From: Whalleya microplaca
Lineage: Eukaryota; Ascomycota; Sordariomycetes; Xylariales; Xylariaceae
DNA length: 64,000 nucleotides
Direction: 5' to 3'
Assembly: GCA_022497155.1 (NCBI GenBank)
Contig: MU385781.1
Coordinates: 121,303-185,302 of the forward strand
The number at the start of each line of letters is the position of its first letter. The first letter of the stretch is position 1. A model generated the notes under the pieces. The model had not been told where the DNA came from. It saw nothing but the letters and a program-made list of their open reading frames with translations, and did no database searches. A program made the position numbers and the translations under genes. Shown piece after piece: positions 23,850-36,500 of this stretch.

Positions 23850-24461
23850 CTATTCGCTTATGATTCTCGTACGTGGTAACCCAGCCGTCGCATCTGAGAA
23901 TGTTCCAACAAGAGGACCATCTGTCTCATCCTTGATGTCAAGGGGTTTGCCTTGAGCTTCAAGTGTATCGTCCTCACTAGGCAGCCATTCGACTGCATCG
24001 TGCGTAGCATCTCCAAAAGCTGGGTCATTATCTGGGGATATCTTGGATAGTATGTTCTGGTAACGAGCTAGACGGGCATCTTGGCCCGAGAACATGGTGG
24101 GCTGGGTCCGTTGAGACTCTTGGGGTGTGATCTCGAAGACATCAACGAGGTTACTGGGAAAGTAATCAGTAAGGGAAGTCATGGGCATAGGGGGCAACAG
24201 ATATATACTTAGATGTCCGCGTAACAACCTGTTGGAGGGCTTCAACTTCTTGTTGCGACTCGAACGGGTCGGACTGAGGGTTTAGATTATGCTCGTTAAA
24301 GCTTCCATACTGGAGATTGTTCGATTCATCGTAGAGTAGCCGAGACACATCATCCTGATCACGACGGTCAATATGTGAATTGAGAACGAGAGGTCTCGGG
24401 CGCTTACCTCGTCGTAGGATTCGTTGCGCCGGCCCCCGAGGCAGGAGGCGCAAATTCCCAT
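23850..24461 (-). CDS. LAMTOR1/Ego1 (Meh1)-like lysosome-anchored TORC1 scaffold
   Basis: Three exons, complement(join(23850..24153,24209..24354,24408..24461)), give 167 aa; introns are 55 and 53 nt with donors GTATAT and GTAAGC and acceptors CCCAG and ATCAG, and all joins keep frame. Exon 1 encodes only 18 residues, MGICASCLGGRRNESYDE: Gly2 is a myristoylation site and Cys4/Cys7 are palmitoylation candidates. Next come DDVSRLLYDE, a YGSF motif and EALQQVVTRTSNNLVDVFEI, the helical segment I recognise from fungal LAMTOR1-type proteins. Family knowledge: Meh1/Ego1 and LAMTOR1 tether the EGO/Ragulator complex and Rag/Gtr GTPases to the vacuole or lysosome for amino-acid signalling to TORC1. The tail is acidic with no further motif. 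The tiny first exon makes this gene easy to miss. Confidence 0.8.
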
Positions 24462-27318
24462 TCTGATTGAGATTGCGCGATTACTGATAAGGAGATGTAT
24501 ACTGAAGAATGGTGGACGAGGACCGCTGTCCGAGAATTGTATCTAGTAGACCGAAATCATAAGGATTGTATAATCTGCCTGGCTGTACCTGGCAGGAGTT
24601 AGAAGTTGCTTCGTCGCTGGTCGCAAAGGGTGAAGTTGAAGAAATTTGGCAAGTTCAGGCCTGATCCATGCGCGGGATGCAGGGACCTGGACAATTTGGG
24701 CCAATTTTGGTATATGCAATGGCGGCATTGCACAAGGTCCGTGCATAATTACGTAATTACATACTTAAGATGGAGCTGGCTTGGCGGCAGGGCGGTTACC
24801 CAGATCAGCGAGATCTCACAAGGCCTAGATTTCCCTAGATTTCCAGACAGCTGTAACCCATTACATCACAGGATAAGCGGAGGACGGTACACATGCTGCG
24901 TATTAATTAATATCTTCATTTCGTGATAGGCTATTGGCCCTCCTTTAGTGGCTTCGCTCTACATATATGCATATATATCAAGATTTGAATTATACAATAA
25001 GATTCATCTCATCTGAAGGCTGCTTTGTCTAGTATCACTTCTCTGAAAAGTCTGCGACTTAGACTAGCTTTCGTAGCTTACATTGATGCGACCACTAACG
25101 TGTAACAATTTGTTGCATTCTCACTTTTGACATATTGTATATGGTGAGTCTCAACCCGACAAGTGCTTTGTATGAGCGACAGAGCGACGTTCTACCTCCA
25201 TAGCTTTGACTGCCTTCCCTTGATAGCTTATTAAGTCGAACCATTGAAATATTAATTGACTATATCACTCGGTCAGCAATCAGATGCACAAGCCGTTTAT
25301 CTGTAAATATCGTTCCGTTTTCAACACTATATTAAACTTCACCATAATCCAACTCAAATAGCCTTTGGGATCAGGTATGTGGTCTGCTTTAATTTAGTAA
25401 TATACTCTGTATAATTGCAACTTATCCCTTTTCTCAGTCATAGCTTATACAAGCTAGGTATCCATTCTTTAATGGGATGCAACATTATGTATTGCAGAGC
25501 TGTTGCAAAACTAACGCCGTAATTGCTGCGCGGCGATCACGCCTGATATGTACATGCCAATATCCAAATTAATAGACACAAGCTTAAAATAATGTCAACT
25601 GTCAACATATTCTTATGTGAGCTGGTGTTATATATCAGTAGTATGCTGCTGGAAGGATACCCTTCGTGCTAGTATGCAGTCTTATATATATGATATATCC
25701 CCCTAGTCTCATGTATCAGCTGGCCACACAAAACAGAGAGGTTTCCCTTCTAGCAAACATCTACAACTGCTTTGCCATTATCACATGATGCACAATGTTT
25801 GACAGATCTTGACTCACATATACGTGTCTATAGTTTGCTCAGGTGTCCTAAGGCACCAATGCTCATCTGATCCAAGTGCTTGAGGCCGTATGCAATATGT
25901 ATTGGGGCTGACTGCCATTGCCAACTATGCTAGATTACTTAGGTACTGTATGCACTTTGCCACTGGCAAAGAAATCTTCTTGAATAGTCCGTTTTTAGCT
26001 ACTATATGTTTTCTATAGCTTGATCATTTAAGGTGGATTCTTGCTCAACTGGAAGATACATCTGACTTTAATGTCATTTCATTTGGATGAAGAATTGCCC
26101 ACTTGTATATAGGTATAGAAGGAGATTTTGCATGTAAGACACAGCCTGAGGTCAAGTGAGAAGATTAGTTCGTTTCATCCTTATGTGAGTGGCTGTCGTG
26201 ACGTGGACGGTGTGACCATGAAATTTTTATGCTGCTAAACATAATAACTTGGAAAGGTATTGCCTACATCCAAGGTATATTGCAGGTAAATGGTAACTCA
26301 CCTAATCTAAGAATATCTATCTACAATCATTTTATGACAGATCTAAGCCATGTATTTTTGTATTATAGAAGTAGCTAGCTATCGTGAGAGCAAATCTTAG
26401 ATTCTCCTGTCTGATATTGTTGAATTGCATACGGAGTCCCTTGTTCAACAAGTCTAGGGAGACACTTTCCGGAGATGTGCAGGTTTGCGAGGGAGGATGC
26501 TATTAGAAGGGCTTCATTGGGTTTGATGGTAATATAGAGTTGTGATATTTGGGCATATAACATGAAGTTACCCATGTTGGAGGCAGACAACTTAGGCAGG
26601 CTAGACTAATGAGTTGATGCGGATTGCCATACTCAAGAGATAGGATATTAGTGGTAGATATAGGTATATCAAGAGTTGGCGAGTATACATTTTTATTCCG
26701 GGAAATGGAAAATACTTAATTTTGAGAGCCTTGAAAGTATATGCGTATCGATACTAGGTACCTATGTTAGACTTTTTCATTATATATATTTTTTATATAT
26801 TTTGTTTATAGGATGTAATGTGATACATACGTCTGTAGTCTGACAATTGAAAGGTGTATACATGGAGTATGTTAAACTAGGGTGCGAAGTACATGTAGTT
26901 GTGGCTACTTGACAGTTAAAGTGAACCTTAAATCAGTAGGTTCAATTCCTAATAGCACTATTGGCTTCTCTTTTAGTGACTGAATTGACTCATGGATGCA
27001 ATACTATACGTCGCAAGTCAATGGTTGACACTCGGTGAAAGGCACTGAAGGATTACGTAAACGCTAAAATACGTGGGTACGTGTAGGTATAAACCTCCGT
27101 AGATTGGCTGCAGGGCCAGGAATTAAATGGCCCAGACTCGGGCCGCGTCGCGACCTGGCACATGGAACTTCCTGGGGCTACGCGCATTTTCGGCCATTTC
27201 CATTTCCTACATACGCATGTACAAGTAATCAAGTCAAAACGCAGAAAGCCAAGCCACCCTTTTGCAACGACAACAGCCATACCGACATGCGCATTACAAA
27301 TCTAGACATCAAGTCACC
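24462..27318. other. AT-rich gene-free stretch upstream of HIR1 and the LAMTOR1-like gene
   Basis: About 2.9 kb between two divergent genes. It is visibly AT-rich between 24900 and 27000, with long runs of TATATA, but still has many CA and TG pairs, so RIP is not evident. I see no coding frame. A T-arm-like string around 26940 was examined and rejected as a tRNA. Confidence 0.5.
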
Positions 27319-30300
27319 ATGCGCGTCATTAAGCCATCATGGCTGAGCCATAAAGGTATGCGCCGTATACCCTTGCTTATAGCTGATCGCACCGGGGCGA
27401 AGAGCTGACCGGTTCTGCAGGCGAACAGAAAGACTTCGAGGTTTACAGCTGTCACGTATCATCGGATGGCAAGAGGCTTGCAACTGCGGGCGGTGGTATG
27501 TACTGCGTGATATCTGGACATCGCATTCGATGTCGACATGGCTGCTTACGCTGATGCTAATGCCAATGCCTTGCGCCCCAGATGGCCACGTCCGAGTTTG
27601 GTCGACCGAATCTATCTACAACGCCGAAGACCGCTCCTACACAAAGCCCAGACAGCTATGTCATATGAGCCATCATCTTGGCACGATACACTCTGTGCGC
27701 TTCTCCCCGAACAGCCGCTATCTAGCATCTGGCGCCGATGACAAGATCATATGTATATACCAGCTTGAGAGTGGCCCCCCGACCATTGCGCCGTTCGGTA
27801 CCAACGAGCCGCCGCCTGTCGAAAACTGGAAGACTGCAAGGCGACTGATAGGACATGATAATGATGTCCAGGATTTGGCTTGGTCTCATGATGGTTCAAT
27901 ACTCGTTTCTGTTGGCTTGGATTCCAAGGTCGTTATTTGGTCGGGACATACTTTCGAGAAGCTCAAGGTTCTGTCTAATCATCAAAGCCATGTCAAGGGT
28001 ATCACCTTCGACCCTGCGAACAAGTTTTTTGCTACGGCCAGCGATGACCGTTCCATCAAGATCTTCCGCTTCACTTCACCAGCCCCGACTGCGACCCAGC
28101 ACGATATGGTCAACAACTTCCAGCTCGAGACTACCATCAGTGCTCCCTTTAAATCCTCCCCCTTGACCACATACTTCAGAAGGTGCTCATGGTCGCCTGA
28201 TGGTAACCATATTGCCGCCGCTAACGCTGTTAATGGTCCTGTGAGTTCAGTCGCTATTATCGAGCGAACTAGATGGGATAGCGAAATCAACTTGATCGGC
28301 CACGAGGGTCCGACAGAAGTTTGCATGTTCTCTCCTCGATTATTCCATACCAAGAAACCTCTGGAAAACGGCGCAGCAAACGGCCACTCATCTGGAGGGG
28401 CCTTAGTAACGGTGATCGCGTCTGCTGGCCAAGATAAAACCTTGAGTGTTTGGAATACGAACACATCAAGGCCGGTGGTAATTTTGCAGGACTTAGCATC
28501 AAAATCAATATCTGACCTCGCCTGGACTCCCGATGGGCAAACCTTGTTCGCGTCCAGTCTTGATGGTGGAATTGTTGCTGTCAAGTTTGAGACGGGAGAG
28601 CTTGGTTGGGTGGCTAATCTAGAGGAGACCGACAAGGCGTTGTCAAAATACGGGGCATCGCGAAAAGCAATGGGTATTGCTGAAGATGTCGATGGGCTCC
28701 AACTAGAGAACCACAGTAAAGAGGGGGAGCGGAGAGGTGCCGAATCGAGGATGGGCGCACTCATGGGCGATTTCCATCCCCTGCCAAAAGATGCTCCGTC
28801 TGCAACTAATGGAGTGAAGACAGGCAACGCGACACCTAACCCGGCGTCATCAACTAATGGTCAAGCGGAGGCCGAGCCAGAGAAGGAGAAAGACTCTCCC
28901 GCTGAGGAGCCAGCCGACAAGACTGCTCAACGGGTGAACGAACTGAAATCGAGAGTCACGATTACTAAAGACGGGAAGAAAAGAGTTGCACCGATGCTCA
29001 TCTCGTCTTCTGGCACAGGTCAATCGTCACTCCCTCAGTCACAATTGGTAGGATCAAACTCTTCAAAGACCGCGCAAAATGATGCACCGCAGACGATTCT
29101 GGATCTGTCAAAGCCTTATGATGGCTTGCCAGAAGGCGGTTTGGCATCTATGCTGCTTGGCAACAAGAGGAAAGCGATCACACTCGATGGCGACGAAGAC
29201 GAGGAGCACCTAAACAAGCGGCCAGCTACTGGACCACGTACTATCATGAGAACCACCACCGAGGAACTTGAGCCCGCCACACTCGAACCCCCTAAACATG
29301 GCGTAGTACCGACTCCCGAATTCTTGCGACCAGCAGTCCTCAATCCTTCTATCGCGATATCCCAAGTTCGTCTCGCCGTGCCCAAAGTGAGGTCGCATAT
29401 TCTCCGCCCTCTAGAAAGGGGCCTCTTGCTTGAAGAGGGTACCTTGGAGGAGGCGTCGAAGGTCCCCGAGAGCGTCATTCTAGAAGCCAAGAACCCAACG
29501 GCGATCAGGGATCCGTCACGCATTACAGCTACCAAGCGAGGCACGATACTCTGGCAAGATTATCTTCCGCGGTCCATTATCCTCGTGACGGGCAGCAAGA
29601 GGTTCTGGGCTGCGGCCTGCGAAGACGGTAGCTTGTATACGTGGACTCCTGCGGGCCGTCGACTAATCAACGCCATGATACTCGAGTCACAGCCAGTGAT
29701 TCTTGAATGCCGTGACTGGTGGCTTCTTTGCGTAACTGCAGTAGGGATGTGCCACGTGTGGAATATCCATACACTCTCTTCGCCACACCCACCGGTATCT
29801 CTTGCCCCAATTCTTGAGATTGCTATCAGTTCTCTTCAGCCACATAGCGCCATGCCAGCCCCCGGTGTCACTTCAGCCCACCTAAATTCTAATGGCCACA
29901 TTGTTGTTACACTTACAAATGGCGACGGCTATTGCTATTCTCCTAATATGTATTCTTGGCAGCGTCTTTCTGAGTCATGGTGGGCTGTGGGAAGTCAATA
30001 TTGGAATAGCAATGATTCGTCTGTCTCCGCCCTGCAGTCTACAGCTGTCGGTGCGGCACCGCCTAAAGATGGGAAGCACGAGGAAGCAGCTGTTTCAGCG
30101 GGCATCATTCCCTTCCTCGAGCGGCATACAACAAGTGAGTTCTTATTGAAAGGGCGGGCGTACACCCTGCAGCGCCTGATCAAGACCTTGCTATCGAAAG
30201 ACGGCTTCGAGACCTTCGAGTCTAGCGTGAGTATTGCCCACCTAGAGAATCGTATCGCGGGGGCTCTGCAGCTGGGCTCGAAAGATGAGTTTAGATTGTA

Positions 30301-30663
30301 TTTATTCATGTATGCGAAACGAATCGGAGCGGAAGGGCTCCGGGGTAAGGTTGAAGAACTTCTAAATAGCTTGCTTGGCGGCGTTCTGCGGGAGCAAAAG
30401 GGCGAAGGGGGCGACGAGGGCAAGGGGTGGTACAGCAAAGAAGACGATATCTGTGGCTGGGATAGAAAGGAACTTCTAAAAGGCGTGGTCATGATTCTGG
30501 GTAAGTTTCCCCTTTTCTATCGTGCTATATTCTAGTATACAATGCTGATCCTGGTGCAGGCAAATACCGAGAGCTCCAGCGTCTAACTGTACAGTATGCA
30601 CGGATCCTCGATCTCACACTCGAAGATGACATAGCCAGCGACGCCATGGTTGTGGAAGCATGA
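27319..30663 (+). CDS. HIR1: HIR1/HIRA histone chaperone subunit
   Basis: Four exons, join(27319..27355,27421..27495,27582..30500,30560..30663), encode 1044 aa. Exon 1 gives MRVIKPSWLSHKG, the highly conserved HIRA start, and each junction keeps frame with donors GTATGC, GTATGT and GTAAGT. Residues about 15-375 are WD40 repeats (GHVRVWS, ASGADDKIICIY, SVGLDSKVVIWS, ATASDDRSIKIF, SAGQDKTLSVWN). Around residue 495, ITKDGKKRVAPMLIS matches the HIRA B domain that binds Asf1. The C-terminal third carries the Hira domain, including KGRAYTLQRLIKTLLSKDGF. Family knowledge: the HIR complex deposits H3-H4 outside S phase and represses histone genes. The last exon encodes 34 residues and ends VVEA. The length fits fungal Hir1. 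Confidence 0.94.
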
Positions 30664-31592
30664 GATGGGATGAGATGAGATGGTCGGGTCAGCGGGTAGG
30701 CGGTGATGGCATTTGATTCCCCGGCATAGGTACCAGCCCAAAGCGCCCATAGTTGTTTTGATATCACTGTACAGTAGCTTAGATGCGAGATGGCAGCACG
30801 AATTGATCTTTGATACCAACAAGCGTAATCGCTCCGCAATATGATGTGCACGTGAACGAGGTTCAGATGAGGGCAGATGCCTCAGCGAGTAAACGCTCTT
30901 CCCCCTCTTCCCCCCTTGGCGGCAGTGACGTTGGCGACTCCGTGGAGAATGACCTCCGTCAGGACAGATAGGGCAGTCACGCACAACCTCCTGAAAACGG
31001 ATTCCCGGGGCTTCTATGATACGCGGTACATGTACGTCAAGGACCTGTTTGCTGCTTGCCTCACACCTTCGGATCTCGAGTTATGTAATTTACGACTTCC
31101 CACCTAACGCGTCGTACAATTCTTCCTGAAACGCTAGCTATTCCTCACTCCCACCACTGCCACCACTCCCACGCACTCAACTCACATAACTCCCACGCAC
31201 ACACACTCAACTCCCACGCGACCTTGAACTCAACCTCTAACCACCACTTCTTCATTTGACCGCTTCCTTTCATTGTCGCAATCAAACATCCTCTGAAACC
31301 TAGTACTTCTCACATATTCCATTCCTTTGACCCATTCGTTCGTTCGTTCTCCATTTCTATTACTTCGATTGTCTTGCGACCAAAGGCAAACGCCGTTAAG
31401 CATTCTCGCAAACGTCTTTTCCCATTTCTTCACAGACAACCTTACTCCCTCAGTCTTGCAGCCGTTGTGCACGACGTGCACGACGTTCTCCTTCGCATAT
31501 TTCTGTATCGTGAACTCGGTATGACCGATCCTTCCCATTTTGTAGTACTGTGGGAGTATCTTGCTAATACCACCAGATCGGCGGTTGCTAAT
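30664..31592. promoter_or_regulatory. HIR1 3' end and upstream region of the GT15 gene, with a likely leader intron
   Basis: From about 31140 to 31350 the plus strand is C/A/T-rich with repeated ACTCCCACGCAC-like blocks and TTCGTTCG, typical of a fungal promoter or transcribed leader. A good intron, donor GTATGA at 31519, branch GCTAAT near 31563 and acceptor ACCAG ending at 31576, removes an upstream in-frame ATG (31521) and leaves ATG 31593 as first start. Promoter function is inferred from position. Confidence 0.5.
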
Positions 31593-33597
31593 ATGCCTTC
31601 TGCATATTCTCGCCACGCCACTGCCCAGGGCGCTCGTGTCCCCTCACGTGCGTCTGGAGGAAAAGGCCATGCTGCATCTTGGTCCATCTCCTCGGGTGAC
31701 GACCTCCGCGCTGCTGCTGCCGTGAGCATCCCAGCTCAACATGAGGACACCACTGCCTTGACAGACGCTCCTAACGCAATGATCGATCGACTTGAAGATG
31801 TAACGCAGGGACCTTACTGGACCCTATTCGTAAATCGGATGCGAATAAGGTAAGTACGATCCAGACATCACCCAACCCATCCTTTTATTAATATTGTTGT
31901 GCCGGTAATAGACCACACACCTTACACTTCACCCTCCGAAAGGTCATCATCTTCCTGACCCTGACCTTCGTCCTCTTCGGTAGTGCTTGGATGTTCCGCA
32001 AGGACCAGAAGAAGCTAAGCAGCCAGGTAATGAGCGGCCACAAGATTATGAGTGGCCACACCATTGATGCCTACCTCCCTCCCGTCCCACAGCTTCCTTC
32101 TGGATACCTCGGCAAGCAGGAGGAACATGACCCCATCCGTTGGCTTCGCGAGAACACTGTGCTGAACATCAAGGATATGCCTGCACAGTATCTTGAGACC
32201 CAGATCAAAACGCGCCCCAATGCTGCGTTGATCGCTCTTGTGCGAAATGAAGAAGTTGAGGATATGGTTGCTAGTGTCCGACAACTGGAAGCCAGATTCA
32301 ACGGTAGAGTGACCCACCAATACGACTGGGTATTCTTCAACAACGAGGGGTTCACTGACGAGTTTAAAATGGCTATGGCTAATGCGACCAGTTCTCGATG
32401 TTTCTTCGAGTTGATCCCGGCAGAGCACTGGAGTATCCCATCATGGATTGATGTAACCCGATTTGACGTGGGCCGTCAGTTCATGGGTGGTATTGGCGTT
32501 GGTAAGGCATGGCTGCAGAGCTACCACCATATGTGTCGGTGGAATGCTGGGATTTTCGCACTTGAAGAGCGCTTAGCTGATTATGACTGGTTCTGGCGAG
32601 TAGAACCTGCTGTAAGTCATCTCATAGCTGTCCTCCTTTTTGTCTCTTCCCTCACTGGTTGGTAGGCAGGGCTGACAATTGTGTATGGTCACAGGTTCAA
32701 TATAGCTGCGATATCAACTACGACGTCTTCCGGTTCATGCGAGACAACAACATGGCGTACGGTTTCAACATGGCAATCCTCGATGATGCTCGATCTTTCC
32801 CTTCTCTCTGGGAACGAACCAAGACATTTATCGACAAGAACGAAGACCTTGTGGACGAAGATGCTGACTTTAACTGGTTGCTTCATACGACCGAAGAGCA
32901 GGATAGAGTGATGCACTCGCCAGGTGGCCTTGAGGCATCTGTGAAAGATGGAGAGTACAACAACTGCCAGTTCTACTCCAACTTTGAGATCGGATCTCTG
33001 GACTTCTTCCGCGGCAAGGAGCACAGGACCTATTTCGATCACCTCGACAAGGCCGGTGGGTTCTATTACGAACGTTTCGGCGATGCCCCTGTTCACACAC
33101 TCAGCGTTAGCATGTTTCTACCCAAGAGACGTATCTGGTTCTTCCGCGATATTGGTTACGCACATGGTCTTTGCGAGCAGTGCCCTCCGCATGAGCGCAA
33201 GTCGTTCCTCGAACCTGAGCTGCATGGTGGTGTACAAGCACGAGCAGTTGATCTTCGTAATCGCCACGAAGCGATGCCGGCAGCTGAGCCTGAAAAGGAT
33301 TCTGGGAACCATCACCGACGATGGACAGTTCTGGCTCAAGACGTTGAACGCCAAAAGGGAATCCCGGCCTTATCATGTGGATGCACTGTCAGTGCCATCG
33401 ACAGCAATAATGCGAAGCTCGTTCCATACGAGTCTAAACAGCGCAAACCTTCGGACCCGTGCATTCGTAAGTTTCTAGGAGGTAAATGGCTTGTGAAGAG
33501 GAAGAAATCTGATTTGAGTAGTGATACAGAGATTGTTGCGGGTGGCGATGACCCTGGGTACATACTGGATGGTCGAGAGGGTAACCCCTTCAGGTAG
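31593..33597 (+). CDS. GT15 alpha-1,2-mannosyltransferase (Kre2/Mnt1/Ktr family)
   Basis: Three exons, join(31593..31849,31912..32611,32695..33597), encode 619 aa; donors are both GTAAGT and all junctions keep frame. It is a type II membrane protein: a cytosolic tail of about 94 residues, then a signal anchor KVIIFLTLTFVLFGSAW, then a Golgi-lumenal GT15 domain from about residue 145. Motifs include LVRNEE, DWFWRVEP, CDINYDVF, YNNCQFYSNFEIG and GYAHGLCEQCPPH. Glu417 in SNFEIG aligns by motif with the proposed nucleophile Glu329 of yeast Kre2. The C-terminal CGCTVSAID...PSDPCIRKFLGGKWL is also family-typical. These enzymes transfer mannose from GDP-mannose in O- and N-glycan extension, needed for cell-wall mannoproteins. 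The protein is longer than yeast homologues (about 400-460 aa) at both ends. If the leader intron is not spliced, the start would be ATG 31521. Confidence 0.92.
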
Positions 33598-36500
33598 AAG
33601 CCCAATTCGAGCATCCGTACTCCACACGGTCATGGTCCTGAGCACATTTTTGGTCATTGACCATTTTGTACGGCAGATCGAGCAACTGTTTGTCGCTCCA
33701 AGATATGACAACTTGCGACTATTCTTATCTCCACTGCTCAACGTGGAGTAGAACATGAAACGAGTGACCTGGACCACGAAGATTTTGGACGAGGATGTAG
33801 CAAATGACAAGAGTGAAGATACACCCCAAGCAGTCTTGCTCAGCCCGATGTGATTTATACCTGAGCTTTGAGATCTGAAGAAGCCTTGGGGCGATTCCCC
33901 TACGACGGGAGGTTTAAGTTTGGCGTTGCGTTAGGTCTTGTGATGGATGTACACTAGGACTAGAATTGAGTGTACTTTAGGAGGCCATGATGATAGTTTC
34001 TGAGGCCAGGTACATGATGCCCAACAGGGTCCTTTTGATAGAAAAGGAAAAAAAATAAAATAGGAAATGTTTCCGACATCGGGTGTTTTTGATGGTGGTG
34101 TACTGACTGTATTTATAGTCACAGGGGGAGGTGAAAATGTGGGGTAGCTAAGCCTCCCTGCCTCCTTTGTGGTGTCATTTTATGTTAGGTTTCTTTAGGT
34201 TGAACTCACCTTGTCTTCGGCATCACTTCACCTGTGTCTAATTCAGCTGGCTCAACAAGTTGAATTTGTACGCTGTACTTCTTTTATTGCACTGGCAAAG
34301 ACTCTATTTGGTTGTACGCGTACTTAGATACATCGCATCGCATGCTCCTGCCCCTGTGCGCTCCTCGGCTCGGCATTAAGGGCCTAGTGATCATCCCTGA
34401 GCAGTTTGCTGATGCGAGGTAGGCGCCTCATGAAAACAACACTGTATGCACGGACAAACGAAGCAACTACCTGGGAATATTGAATTTGGCATTGGGTAAG
34501 CCCATGGCTTGTGTCTCGGCAGTCAAACTCGAAGTAGTTGCGCATCTAGGCATATTTGGATTATGGCAATTACTGTATGGACCTGGATAGATGTCTGCAG
34601 TTTATGGAATCAAGTTTAGCTGCTACCTGGGTCTACTATGATGTATCCTGCTATCCTTCATTTCTTTCTCTGACTCTTGAATTGTATAGCTGATGGGAGG
34701 GTGTTAGTTCTAAGCTCACATATTGGCTGCCGATGGTGGCCTGTACCATATGGACATGATCTATTGCATACTATATTACACCCTTCTAAATAGGGTGGCT
34801 CCTTCCTCCTTCCCAAGAAATCTCGGAATATTTCAAAGTCCAAAAGTAGCACTGCAGCAAGAAGAGCCCCCCGAGAGTACAAACCAGCAGGACAGGTCGG
34901 GGATAAAATGCAATAACGAACTCGGAGATACGCACGGCGCACGCCAGTAGCGAGCACGATGCTCCGCTTGCTGCCTCCAGGGGCTACAGCGCCTCCATCT
35001 ACCTGGGGCCTGTCCCACTTGCCTTATGGGAACGACGCATGGGCAATGTTTACGGGGATCGTGTAGCAGGCAAGTTCGGTATCTAGCATGCGTACTGAGC
35101 GCCGATACCTCCGTTAACGCCGCCAGCCAATCAGCCTCCTCCGCTTCTCCTACTTCCCCGTCGGGATCCGCAGGTGGAAGAAGTACAACCCCAGAGATCC
35201 GGGTGATGACCGAGAAGATCGAGAATCGGATGTTCGGGGTCGACGGGTCAGGCCGAAGGGTTATTAAGTGGATACACTATGAAAAAGGGTAGTTCGCAGA
35301 TTGGGTGTGTAGGTAGGTACGAGGTAGGTAGGTACGAGGTAGGTAGGTACGAGGTAGGTAGGTAGATAGGTAGGTATTTAGGCAGGTAGGTAAGTGCTAA
35401 GCTACTACCTCTTGTTAGGTACCTACATAACAAGTGGGCAGGAGACTCTACCAATGCGTACGAACATACACACAAGAAGCAATGTCGCATTTCTTGCCGG
35501 ATCAAAGGGTGACCGGTCGTTCAGTTGCCTGGTTACTTTACCCCAACCCATAGATAGGTAGTAATGAATGTATTTTGTATTGGCTACCAAGTAATTCTAA
35601 TCTGGTGGCAGGTGGCATGCTCTTATGACTAAGCTAATTGATATCCGCTAGAAGAGAAGTAAAAGCATTTGGGGTTTCGGCCTTCTCTACCCAAGATTTT
35701 GTGCTTCAATCCTCATGATTTTTCTGGTGGAGAATAAACAACCAAGCTAGATAACACGGTAGTAAATCTAAAAATGACATGCTAGAATATTTGTTTTGTG
35801 AACTAGCTGTATGATGCTATTTGGTGCATGGACTCTTTAAGACGGAGGTTATTAGGGCTGATCTATATATAGCTTGGTTGAACTCAAGCAGGGTCTTGAA
35901 TGCCTGCTGTTCTTGATAGTAAATATAAGTCTGCTAACCTCGGCCTGTCTATGTCTATCTAGCATATCCGTCCGCTAATCTTGTCTGTAATGGAGAGGCC
36001 GCTATCACTGTTAATCCACCTATTCATTAGTCCTCCAAGATATGCTTGTTGGTTTTGAAAACGACTGCACGCACGTTGACAAGTATCATACCGTATGCTA
36101 ATTGAATGCCTGTACAGGTGATGGCTCCTTGAGAACATAGCATGGAGCACCTAGCTGGGGTATGCGACCTCAACCCTTCGAGCATTAGGCCTTAGATCAC
36201 AAACGAACCATCCGATGAGGTCTGCACTAGGCTAGTTAGGCGAATTTGTATCGAATAATTCGCGAGCAACTTGCTGCAGCTTGGCAACATTCATCGAAGC
36301 ATCTCAGGATTGTTAATAATAGCTAGTCCTCCTGATGTCATCACACCAATATTAACCCATTAGCGTTGGTATGTTATGTTTCGTATGAATAGTATTCTCT
36401 ATCGATTCTACGTCAAACTCGCCTAGCAGAAGAAGTTTGCTCTCCATATGTAGGAAGGGACCCTAGCAGGACCACTGGTTAGTTTAGTGTAGGGAACCTA

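Noticed and set aside
26880..26965. tRNA-like string with a T-arm sequence GGTTCAATTCC
   Set aside because: An imperfect acceptor stem can be drawn, but no acceptable D-arm or anticodon stem-loop with U33.
27982..28827. 281-codon antisense open frame inside HIR1
   Set aside because: Lies wholly within the WD40-coding exon; no domain or splice support.
32948..33478. 176-codon plus-strand frame overlapping the GT15 gene
   Set aside because: I considered it as a frameshifted C-terminus, but the main frame continues through conserved HGLCEQCPPH, CGCTVSAID and FLGGKWL motifs.
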